In this document: in pieces, positions 23,908 to 36,500 of the stretch
Numbering within the stretch: position 1 is the stretch's first letter
Layout of the letters: each line of letters opens with the position of its first letter
Origin: Hofstenia miamia
Lineage: Eukaryota > Xenacoelomorpha > Acoela > Hofsteniidae
NCBI GenBank assembly: GCA_900660155.1
Contig: CABFPE010000252.1
Coordinates: forward strand, 661,079-725,078
Length of the DNA stretch: 64,000 bases
Reading direction: 5' to 3'
Program-made: the position numbers and the translations under genes
Notes under the pieces: model-generated
Database searches by the model: none
What the model saw: the letters and a program-made list of their open reading frames with translations, nothing else
What the model was told of the DNA's origin: nothing

Positions 23908-24485
23908 CTAAATATAAATGAATTTGATTATGCATGTACATCACTGTAAAATACAGCAAATATTGTTCAAAGAAGATGATTAAATAACTAACGTGTAAAA
24001 TCTTGGCATGCTTTAAAAATCAGAAACGGGCAAAATAACTTAGCTTATAAGAATATCGCCTCCACACAATAACTTTAAAAAATAATACAAGTTCAAAACT
24101 ACTAGTAACAAGGGCTGGATCCGGTCAGGTTAAACCCAGGCAGTTTAAAAACGGTTAATCAGATTAAAATCCGGTTAATTAATTCTTTTTGTTTTCTAGA
24201 ATATATTGATTACAATGATTACGGTATTATAAAACAACCGAAATTGTGGGAAAGGGTACAAAGATTCATATTGTTGTAATTATCGCACTATTTTAAAGGA
24301 TATAAAATTTGTGCATCAATCTCAACACCTTTAAATTGTTGTTGCTATATAAGCTAAATTTCAATTCATTCTAATTTAATCTTGTTTATTAACACCATTT
24401 TGCGTATAACTACATATCTTTAATCATTAAATTTTGATAGACTACGGTCATTCTAAATAATGCTTACTTCATAAAAATTTAACAT

Positions 24486-24537
<52 letters not shown>

Positions 24538-27500
24538 ATTTGAATTTGACACATAAATTGAATATGTTTTTCTTTTTAAGTTGAATATGAATATAAATGC
24601 ATAGATGTATGTAACAAGGAAGCAATTAAATTAAGAAGCAATACTGTCCGATTAATCCGGTTAAAGTATATTGGGACACACAGTATAACTAGTAACAACA
24701 TCAACAATAATCATTATGGATAAAATTTTGCACCCTAAATTTCGAATTCATTTTAAAAAGGATTGCAGATATAGACTCAGTACATATGGCCAAAAATTTA
24801 CACATAAGAATGGATTTTGTATAAATCTGATTAAAAGATTCATAAATCTAAAACATAACTCACTTCAAGATAATTTAACTTGTGCTCCACAGAGTGCTTT
24901 CTATTTTCAGACTGCGACCTACGAGGGAATTGCGAGGAGTTTGGTGTAGGCCTTACTTGCTTGAGTGCAGAATAGCTTTCACCACCTGAAAACGAGCTTT
25001 TGTGACGTACACTGATGCGCTGTGGTAGGTGTACATTGGATGCATTGTTAACATTAATGTACTCATTGTTAGGGCTTGATTCATAAGATCGCTCAGATCG
25101 ATATGAATCCACAGAGTGGGTCTCCGATCGCATAGGATACACTCGCAGTTGTTCCTGTCTCGTTCGAACTGGTTGAAACGAGTCAGATCTGCTACCTAAT
25201 GATTCCTCTCGCGAATGTTGTGATGGGACACGTGAATGATGCGAGTCTTGAGATTCACCAGATGCGTGCAGAAAGTTATTTAGTGGAGTTTTCTTACCAA
25301 GGTTGTTAGATGGAAGCGCCTAAAACAACTACGGTTTACACATGCATAAACATATGTAGAACGGACGATCATTTATAAAAAAAGAGTTGATAGTATGATA
25401 AATTTGAAAGTATATTTGGTCCTGTATTCAAACAATTAATAACACGATAAAATAATGTGGTACCAAGGTGATCCATGTGATGACACGACTATGTTCCAAT
25501 AGTTATATCAATTTTAGGAAAAGCAACACCAAGAATATCTAGATTATTAAAAAATTTTAAAAAATCGATGACCGAAAATCTGGAGTTAAGAGTGCTAAAT
25601 TCCAGTCCCATTAAACGGAAAATCCTAAATTACTATAGGATTCCTCAAAATCCTAATTGAAGGATCCAATAAATAATTAAATAAAAATGAATGAAGATTT
25701 TGATATGACCATTGACATTAAGAGAAAATATAAAGTTACCTCATCGTAACCGTATGGGTTGGGAAGATTAACGTAAGTGTGCTGATTGTAAGGATTCGAA
25801 TGAACAGCTTTGTGAGAGAATGCAGAGGAAAATTCATTGCTTTCCCTACCAAAGTGCCATTGACTAAGTGGATTTTGAATACTGCTTCGTCGTGATGTAC
25901 TTCTCACAGAGTCCATGTCACGAACGGGTGAGTTCAATATATGATTGTAGGAAGGGTTGTATTCTCTAGACGATCGGTATGCTGAAGAATTGATGCAAGG
26001 TTCATAGAAATCCGATTGGTGCGAGATGCTCTTCGGATGTTTCTCTGCGTAATCAAAAGGCGTTCCCATTGCAGTCTGCACATATGATCGAGTGTGATGA
26101 GGAGGATCGCCATATGCATACTCATTGAGTGTCTAAAAGTGATAAATGATTCTTTAGTTTTATCTTATATTCAATACTTAGTAAGTAACAAAAGTATTAA
26201 ATGCTATATTGCTTACTCACTATATATATATATATATANNNNNNNNNNNNNNNNNNNNNNNNNNNNNNNNNNNNNNNNNNNNNNNNNNNNNNNNNNNNNN
26301 NNNNNNNNNNNNNNNNNNNNNNNNNNNNNNNNNNNNNNNNNNNNNNNNNNNNNNNNNNNNNNNNNNNNNNNNNNNNNNNNNNNNNNNNNNNNNNNNNNNN
26401 NNNNNNNNNNNNNNNNNNNNNNNNNNNNNNNNNNNNNNNNNNNNNNNNNNNNNNNNNNNNNNNNNNNNNNNNNNNNNNNNNNNNNNNNNNNNNNNNNNNN
26501 NNNNNNNNNNNNNNNNNNNNNNNNNNNNNNNNNNNNNNNNNNNNNNNNNNNNNNNNNNNNNNNNNNNNNNNNNNNNNNNNNNNNNNNNNNNNNNNNNNNN
26601 NNNNNNNNNNNNNNNNNNNNNNNNNNNNNNNNNNNNNNNNNNNNNNNNNNNNNNNNNNNNNNNNNNNNNNNNNNNNNNNNNNNNNNNNNNNNNNNNNNNN
26701 NNNNNNNNNNNNNNNNNNNNNNNNNNNNNNNNNNNNNNNNNNNNNNNNNNNNNNNNNNNNNNNNNNNNNNNNNNNNNNNNNNNNNNNNNNNNNNNNNNNN
26801 NNNNNNNNNNNNNNNNNNNNNNNNNNNNNNNNNNNNNNNNNNNNNNNNNNNNNNNNNNNNNNNNNNNNNNNNNNNNNNNNNNNNNNNNNNNNNNNNNNNN
26901 NNNNNNNNNNNNNNNNNNNNNNNNNNNNNNNNNNNNNNNNNNNNNNNNNNNNNNNNNNNNNNNNNNNNNNNNNNNNNNNNNNNNNNNNNNNNNNNNNNNN
27001 NNNNNNNNNNNNNNNNNNNNNNNNNNNNNNNNNNNNNNNNNNNNNNNNNNNNNNNNNNNNNNNNNNNNNNNNNNNNNNNNNNNNNNNNNNNNNNNNNNNN
27101 NNNNNNNNNNNNNNNNNNNNNNNNNNNNNNNNNNNNNNNNNNNNNNNNNNNNNNNNNNNNNNNNNNNNNNNNNNNNNNNNNNNNNNNNNNNNNNNNNNNN
27201 NNNNNNNNNNNNNNNNNNNNNNNNNNNNNNNNNNNNNNATAAGTGCGATTTTGTGACTGGCACAAGGACCCTTTGAATCGATCCCATGATGGAATCCAGC
27301 CACTACTCGACACAACTTGCTTAGCTGAACATTTTATTAAGTAATCAAACCAGATAATGAAGAAATGTAAATAAAATAAGCTCCGAAGAATTTATTGTTC
27401 ATCAACTTTTTAATCAAATTCAAAGCTATTTATTTAAAATCTTAGAAGTACCTGCTGATTTTGAATTTCAAATAATTCGTCTGCCAATATGGCTGTTCAT

Positions 27501-30500
27501 TCATAGCGTCATTTCACTCATTTCACTTTGTCAAATTTTTACTTAATCAGCTAATCATGTTTTTCTTAATTTGCACAATATTGTAGCTTAGTTGCATCTT
27601 ACAAAAATGAATAGAATCATTAACTAATTTTTACAACTATTTTTAATTATTATAATCGTTTGATGTTATTCCTCCAGCTATTTGTTTTGGGATGATGCTA
27701 CACTATTATTCAACCTGAAATTTCAAGATAAATAAATTTCTCTCTCTCAAATTACATTCCCTTGGAGTACTAATCATCTTATCTGATCTTTTTTTCTTGC
27801 TCAGCTGATGTTAACTTATCAAGTAGTATATTAGTCATCTTTTTGTATATTTTATATTTCTTTTACAATTTACTATTATTCAACTTTGAAGTTGCAATGT
27901 AAATAAATTTCTCTCTCTGAAATCACATTCTGTTGGAGTTCTAATTATCTTATACATTCTTTTATTCCTGCTCAGCTGATGTTGACTTATCAAGTAGTAT
28001 ATCACTGATCTTTGTGTATATTTTTTATTTCTTGTACAATTTACTATTATTAAACCATAAAGTTGCAAGGTAAATAAATTTCTCCCTCTCTCTCTCAAAT
28101 CCATTTCCTTTGGAGTACTAATCATCTTACACATTCTTTTATTCCTGCTTGGCTGATGTTGTCTTACAAGCATTATATTAGTGATCTTTGAGTAGGTTTT
28201 TCATTTCCTGTACAATTTACTATTATTCAACCTTAAGGTTGCAAGATAAATAAATTTCTCTCTCTCGCTTTCAAATCACATTCCCTTGGAGTACTAATCA
28301 TCTTATGCATTCTTTTATTCCTGCTTGGCAGATTTTGTCTTACAAGCATTATATTTGTGATCTTTGGTTATATTTTTCATTTCTTGTACAATTTGCTATT
28401 ATTCAACCTTAAAGTTGAAAGATAAATGAATTTCACTCTCTCTCTCTCAAATTGAATTCCCTTGGAGTACTAATCATCTTATCCGACCTTTTCTTCTTGC
28501 TCAGCTGATGTTTTCTTATCAAGTAGTATATTAGTCATCTTTGTGTATATTTTTTATTTCTTTTACAATTTGCTATTATTCAACCTTAAAGTTGAAAGAT
28601 AAATGAATTTCACTCTCTCTCTCTCAATCCACATTCCCTTGGAGTACTAATTGTATTATGCAATCTTTTATTCCTGCTAATCTGATATAACATATTAAGA
28701 ACTTACAGGCTTTTTGAAAATATTCGCAGATGTAGCTCTACCCGTTTTAGGCGTCTCATACGGCGTGGTAAATGTGGGCTTTTGAATGAATCCCTTCGAG
28801 AAATCATTGTCGATGAAATCTGGCCTGGACGGCGAACTCTAAAACAAATGGTAAAATGCATGATCAAAAACTAGAGGAAAAGTTGATGATTTTTATTGAT
28901 AAGATTATTACATTTCTCATTCCGTAAGATTTATGTTGGATGTACTGGTGATCTTCTGTATATTCATCTTCGGACGAGCTAGTGAAAACGTCATCGCGTG
29001 AATCTGAGATGCTCATTCCATCGTCTGGTGGCCGAATGGAAGGATAAGGGAGTCCTCGATTCATTAAAGACCGCGAATTCGATGATTTCTTCACATGTAC
29101 CGCTAAATGCAATTTACTAAACAGTTTGTTTAACAACAATTAAAATTAATGTTTTTGATCAAATCATCAGAATTTTACATAAATGATACATTAGTTTGAA
29201 TTAAAATTATTCAGAAGTATTATTAACTTTGAATTACCAAAGAATCACAAACCTGGTGAATACAAGACATCATTCAGTGAGTAACCGGACGAGATGGACG
29301 TACCGTGTTTTACTATGTGTGGAGTAGTTGGGATGTTCTCATAATCATGAGTTGGAGGCTTAGCGGGCAATGGAGGAGGGGTTGCTGGAGTGGCCAGGGT
29401 AGATTTTGAAGGCACTGTTTGGTAGATTGCACTGCATGCATCTTCCTTCACAGAACTAAATCACAGGGGTTTGAATTGAGTGGAATTTCATTAAAAAGCT
29501 GCAAGGTAGTAATGTTAGTTATGAGTGTAGGCTTCAATGGAAACTCAGAAATATTTAATTGATTAGGAAATTATTCACCTACCAGTACATTTTTATTATG
29601 ATTTATATCATTTTCAATGCATAATTCGATGCGTCCTGTAAATTTAAAGTGAATTACTTTAAACAGGTGTACAGCAGTCTCATTGAACAATTTCTCCAGG
29701 TGGGTAGGGAAAATAACAAATAATTTCATATATGAATTTTCTAAGTTTAATAAGACTAAGGAATGATCAGTGACATACCTTACAAATAAATTATCTGCCC
29801 CGCATTCAGCATCTAGAACCAAAGCAGCTTCTACTTCGTAACTTTCGGGTAATAATGCCGCCACAGACATAGAGCGTCGCAAAGGACGTGGCTTTGCCTC
29901 GACTGGAAGAAGAGGCATTGAACGAGTAAGCCTTTGCCCACATCGACAGCGAACTAAAAATAGAAATAAATCACTCTCTTCTTGGGAAAATTTAAAAACA
30001 AAGAATTTATTATTATCAAGGATACATATTACACACAAGACAATTTTTTGTTGTGTAGAACAGAGATTGACCCTCACAGAAAAGATAAGTCTTCAATTAA
30101 ACACTATTATGAAGAAATATAACTAGGTAACACACTTCGAAGGTACACGCTTTGCCAGAAATATACTATTGAAATCCTTGGAAGAACAAATGTTTTAGTC
30201 GTTTTTTTTCACCCCATATCATGGATAACTATGTCGATAAACTTAAAAACTACGAATAATAAATTGTTAAATGATAAACTAATACCTAAAACTGACATTC
30301 TTCTTATTCTTATAATTATTATTGAAATTTTAACATATCTGTTTCAAAAAAAACTTTTTGCAAGAAAAATTGATAAATGAAATGAATAATTATCCAATTG
30401 AAAAATTCTATGCATCAGAGTCGATAAAACAGTTATTTGAGATATTACTCTGTACTGACAACATAAATTATAATTAATACCACGACAACCTCTGTGGTTG

Positions 30501-33500
30501 CTTTTCGTATGTTCAGATAAATGCTACATATTATCGTTCTGAAAATCTGCCTTAAAACCAAAATGTTATCATGATTAACATCTTCAAAAGATATTGTTGA
30601 AGGCAACTTTGATCAATTCAATTCAGACCTTACTCTATTTCACAGCCTAAAAATTGGTAGTAAATTGTGAATCGTAGCATACTTCATAGCAATTAGAAAT
30701 GTAAGCAGTTGACTGCTTGCATGGAAAGTAAGCTATAGTAAAATAAACAAACTAAACTCAATGTAAAGGGAGGTAAGTTTATATAGCTGTGAGCTTGGTT
30801 GTTTCACTAAATGGTGTTCGTAAGCGATGTACGGAGTTAAATAATTTAATGCTGAGAATTTTGCAAATTGTGTTTACAAAATCAAAGAGCGTTGGCAAAC
30901 ACGTGACAAATTCTGCCGCCGAGATATTAAGCCAAACAAAAAACACAAAAGAGACAATGCTTGGTTAGCCCTTCCATTGTGTCAGACAGTCATTTCATCA
31001 ATTGTGATTTTTCTGAATATCTGTGGTATTATTCATCAGGACCGGAATCGATAAATGAGGAATTGAAGGAATTTGAAAAAGATTTCTCAAAAATTCTGAA
31101 CATGATTGCATTAAGGTTAAAAATAAATTAAAATTTTTCGGATGATATAATATAATAAAAGGCGCTTAAAGTGTTGTTTGTAGTTATTTTACCTGTTGGT
31201 TTTTCAATAGGTTTTTGGATGTATAAGTGTGGATAATTTTTGGATATAAGTTCGTCTACGGAGAAAGGTTCATTGATAGAGTGTGGAGATTCATCACGCG
31301 TACGAGTGTCCAGTTCGTCCACAGAATATGAGTCGCTGTGAATTTTAACCTAAAGTAAGTGAATTTAAAATTTTACAACCATATATGCGGGTATTTAAGT
31401 ATTTTCCAAAACACGGAATAAAACCTTTTCTGTGGAAAACCATGTTTCTATACAAAACAATGTTTACAAAACTTCAACTGAGTTTCACGTGCTGAACGTT
31501 ATTAAGTAGGAGCTTAGCACTGAAGACGATCAAAATACACATTATATGTAGACATGGTGCCAAGTATCATATCATTAAAAAACATCTCTGATTAAAGGTT
31601 CTATTTGCAAATCATTGACACTTATGCAGACAGTCACATAATGCAAAGGACACAGAAATTTAGAACATAGGGACATTTGAAGCATTGGACAAACATAGCA
31701 CCTTGATCGAATAGACCATTTTGGTTCATCATTATTAGAAGATATTGTCGCCAACATGATCTCAAAATTGCCATTCTTAATGGCCAACTGTATAGTTGGA
31801 ACATTGAAAAATGCAAAGTGAAAAGGTATTATCACAATAAAACATATATCAAGGTTTGACAAGATTTTACACTGATTCCTTAGAGTGGAATTCTTATATT
31901 TTAGATGCCCTTAAAAACATATCCATAAGCAACTTCCAGTATTGAACATTGAGATCAAATATGCAAAGTCACAAATTTCTCATAACTGGTATATTTTAAT
32001 CTAATGCCGATCTTAAACTTTGCTATAAAAAACATTTCAAAATTCATGCAAAAAGAAATAAATATAGAATTCAATGGGATTTTCAACATGAAGGTTAAAA
32101 CATAGGAACTGGTTTATGGTAAATGAATTATTAATCAAATAAAATTTGGGTATTGGGTGGAAACGACACATGCCGTCATTTTTGTGTTGGAGAGGTGGGC
32201 ACTTTGTTCAATTTCAACCTGGACTTAACATACATTTAATGATTTGGAAGAAATTGTACAGTTTGATTGTCCCGATATAATTGAATAAAATTGAGTTCAT
32301 TAAACAACGAAAAGTTATTAACAAGCAACCTCTCGTGGTGTCTTAGTGGAAGGAAGTGTTCGGGTTCCGTCTATTGAATCGTAAAGTGCGTTCACTCTAC
32401 TTGTGGAGGTAACGGGCCAAGCACGTGTAGTTGATACCGCTTTACTGGAACAGGACTCTTCGGTAAACCCTAAACCTACAAAAGGTAATCAAAGCAAATC
32501 TATTTACTTCTACTCACATGTGGCATAATCCAAATTTGAAGAGGAAGGGGTCGTCATATAAGGAGGACTAAATGGTCTTGCACTGAAATTAGTTGAACTG
32601 TGACCTAAACAAGCACATTTAAGTTAGGTTTATGCAATTAGCCGATGCAAGAATCTCGATGTACAACTTCACCGAGTATTTTATAATTGGAAATGTTTTC
32701 CATTCTACAACTGCTTAAAATTCATTTCCAAATTTATAGAAAGCCTTGGTAAACGCAAATAAAACATCACACAAGTGCAACTAGAATGAGAAAACCAAAT
32801 GTCAACAACTGCTAACACAACACAACTGGTCAATGTAGAAATCTTAAAACTTTCATTTATCGACCATAGTTTTATTTTTTTTGGCCTTATTAATCGACCT
32901 TACAGAACATTCAAAGTAGACTTTTCATGCAAATCCGAGAAAAATCGACCTCAAAACAAAAAGCAATTCCTTTGCAGAAGTTGATGTTCATCTCATGCTC
33001 GAACAAACGCTGAAAAACACATTTAGCTACAGATTAATCTTAAGTAGCTTGGTATTCAGTCTTGAGTCACATTTCTGCCGTCCCATGAAAGAACCAAGTC
33101 CAAAATTTTGAAAGTGGACTTTTTAGAAGTAAGCATCTACGAAACCCTTCATTAACTTTGTCACAACTACGTAAAGAATAACTAAATTTTTTCCAAAAAG
33201 TAGAATTTGAACATTCAAAACATATAAATCCAAAATGGTGGTATAATTACAAAAACACCGCAGGTACAAAAAATCGAATAAACATTTTGCATGAAATTTC
33301 TACACATGCTTAAGCCATACTGTAAATGAATTTATGTTAAAGGGACTGTTTCCTTAAAACTTCTCTAGTGAAAAACTACAATTTCGAAATTAATCGTTCG
33401 GTCATTGGACGACAGATTTGTATGAGCCTACAGGAGCCACTATTACGAATTTATAAAACAATTAGTTTGAATATAAATGGAAGTATTTAGAATGAATTGA

Positions 33501-36500
33501 AATCATATTTTAAAAAAATTATTGTGAAAATAATATAGGAGTTTTCGACATAATCGACTTATGATGGGCCTACATTTTAAGTTGAAATATAGATCACATT
33601 GAATTGTTTATTGAAGATGTCTTAATACCGACAAGAATTCTTATCGTATTCGGCAAAATTAACTACTTTCGAATATGTTTGGCCTCATATTTTATATAAA
33701 TAGTTTCCTATCTCTACTTAGAAATCAACTCATTAAGTTCAGAAACTAATGATTATTGACCCTGGGGATATATACAAAACTATATCTATATTAACAGTTT
33801 AAAAGTTTATAAGCAACTAGGATAACAGCAGCAGAGATTGAAACCCGCCGACGCCAGTAATCTTATCGAAATAAAACATTGTGTTTACTGAATATAGTAG
33901 ACGTGATAGGCCAGTGTGGTTTTTACTAGACCTACTTAAATATAAGTTTATTAGTTTAGTTTACCTTATCAGCTATTTTGAATTAAGAAACTACATGATT
34001 ATTTTTGTTTGGAATGACAAACGACTATTTTGCATAAACAACCTTGATTGAAACATAAATACACCAATTTCAACTGGTGCACTAATCCAAATGCTCGTAC
34101 TTAGAAGACCAATGGTACAATTGGTATCTTATTTAAACATTGAAAAAAAAACTTGATATTTCCTTGTTACCTTGCTTTTAACATTTAATTGTTGAGTAAC
34201 TACGATTTATAAACGTAATTGAATGTCAAGGCTGTTGGTTGAATTCAACATGCTTATTAAAATGAAGTACTTTGAAGAACACATGAGAAAAAAAGTTATC
34301 AGATTTCAATGTAATAGAACTAAGGCATGTATAAGGAAAAAGAAAAGGCATATATTTGGGCTGTTGAGGTTTTTGTCAATACCGATCCTGAACGATTCAT
34401 TAAACTGACAAATTTTCTCGTATACAATCAGTAAAAAGCTTTAACCTTAAATTTCTTAGGAATCTTTTAAACTTTTGATGGTATATTGATCTTAAATTCA
34501 AAAACCTAAAAGCATAAAAGATTGGGTGGTGTATTTACATAAAAACAAACAGCTATTCTCTCCTGTTAACAATTGAAAATTTTTTCAAAAATCGGAATTT
34601 TCAAAAAAAATTTAAAGTACTTCACCAATAGATATGTCAATATCAAATTTAGTAATAAACTTGGAGAGAATTGTTTAAAAATATAGAGGAACAGTTTGAA
34701 GTTATGAAATGACCTAGGCAGTTTAACATCACGCTCAAAACCTAATAGTTTAGATAGCTAGTAACAATATTGCCACTGATGCTTCACCCACGATCCCATT
34801 ACTAATGACTACCTTCAATTTTTTTAAAAATTCTTTTAATGGTCAACAGAGGGCGTTCTACAAAGAGTAAGTTTCTCAATGAAAAGGTTTATGAACAGCG
34901 AAAAAATATCTCATATAAAAAACTAAAGGTAAATACACTGTAAACTAACTAAAGTATCTAATATCGACGAGTAATGAAGTGGTAGAAAAGAATACATCTT
35001 TCGTAGGCTTTTATTAATTTACTTTAAACAGAACACAAATAATTTATCGTTCGCTTTTTAATCGCATGATCTCCGTATTATTTCGAGGAAAATAGCAACT
35101 AAAGTGAAAAATTGATTCCGACTTTCTTAATGAATATAATATAGTATAGAATTATAAAGTGCTATGGTAACCAGTACACCCACGCGTAATTCGACATTTA
35201 AAAATAGAGTTACACTCTGTGATACCAACTCTGATAAGCACTGTTGGAATGGAACCAAATTTAATGACGACGTCATCTTACAAAATGTATACGTAAAACA
35301 AATTAAAACAAAAAATTAAAATGGAGAAATTTCGAAATAAATTGAAAAAACATGATGAATGAAACGATCACGAAAACTGAAATCAACAGCAAATTTTGCC
35401 AAAAAATCCAAAGAGGGAATGTACATTTAATAAAAAACTATTTTATTAAACGCACCATTGACAATGGAAAACAACAAATTCCAAATATGAATGGTATATC
35501 CTTTATGTTGTAAGCCACTCATCTAAAGTTTTGCCTTAGATGTGGGTATTGATAAAAGTCAAACCATTTGGCAAATCTGAAAAGGGGCAATAAACCTCGT
35601 AATGTTTCAAGCAAAAAATCAAATATTGAATAAAACTTTGTACCTAAAGAAAGGGTTGGAGGGCACTTATTTGTGTGTGTTTTTATGGTTTTGGAATGAC
35701 AGGCGACACAGCACAACTCCACTAAGCTCGAATATGGTCCAAGTGAAACAATTAAAAACACATTTGTAGATTTACAGTGATTAAAAAGTTTTAATAAATT
35801 GGTCTGCTGAAAGAATTGTAAATGGGAGTTTGTACGTAAATCCTAAAAACGAGATACAGATGTACATTAGCCAATAAAATTAAGCGTCAGTTAATTGAAA
35901 ACGTTAATCTTTAATCTCTTTGATGGTGTCCTTTGTACCTTTAAGTTCAAAAACTCATTTCAATACTGTAGTGGACAGGAAATTCTTGCAAATGTGAAGT
36001 TGAAAAATAAACAGAAAAACAACTTTGAAAAAGTTTCTTCCATTTCATAATGCGAACTTTCACTAGAAACCCAATTCAAACAATACTGAGAAACCTTAAG
36101 CTTTTCGGTGTCTGTTCATGAATAGGTGCATAAAATGTATTACTTAAGTGTCAGGAAAAGTTTCATTAGAAGTTGATATTTCACCAATCAATCGACTCGA
36201 AATTGATAATCATAACACATTTATAATGAAAGAGTTTTAATTTATTAATTTAATTTAATTAATAAAATTTTCAATAATTTTAAATGTAATGGGAAATGTA
36301 GTAAATAAGTATTTAATTATACATAAAATCAGGCTTGTGAAATATTGCAATAGAGTGAGGATGGATGGGGAAATAATATAGTAATAAAATATTAAAGAAT
36401 ATTAACCAAAAGTATTAGGATCTCGGAAGCGACCAATAGACGCAGCTGCCGAGATGGAGCCGGAATACGAAGAAAAACTGTTTCTAGACTTGTATAGGCC

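Noticed and set aside
26094-27315. Long open frames on both strands across 26.1-27.3 kb
   Set aside because: They consist almost entirely of the 1,000 unknown bases.
27880-28173. 97-codon minus-strand frame
   Set aside because: It lies wholly inside the 176-bp tandem array and repeats itself with the array period.
27700-28689. CRISPR-like array
   Set aside because: The repeats are 176-bp diverged tandem units in an animal intron, without short conserved repeats and unique spacers.
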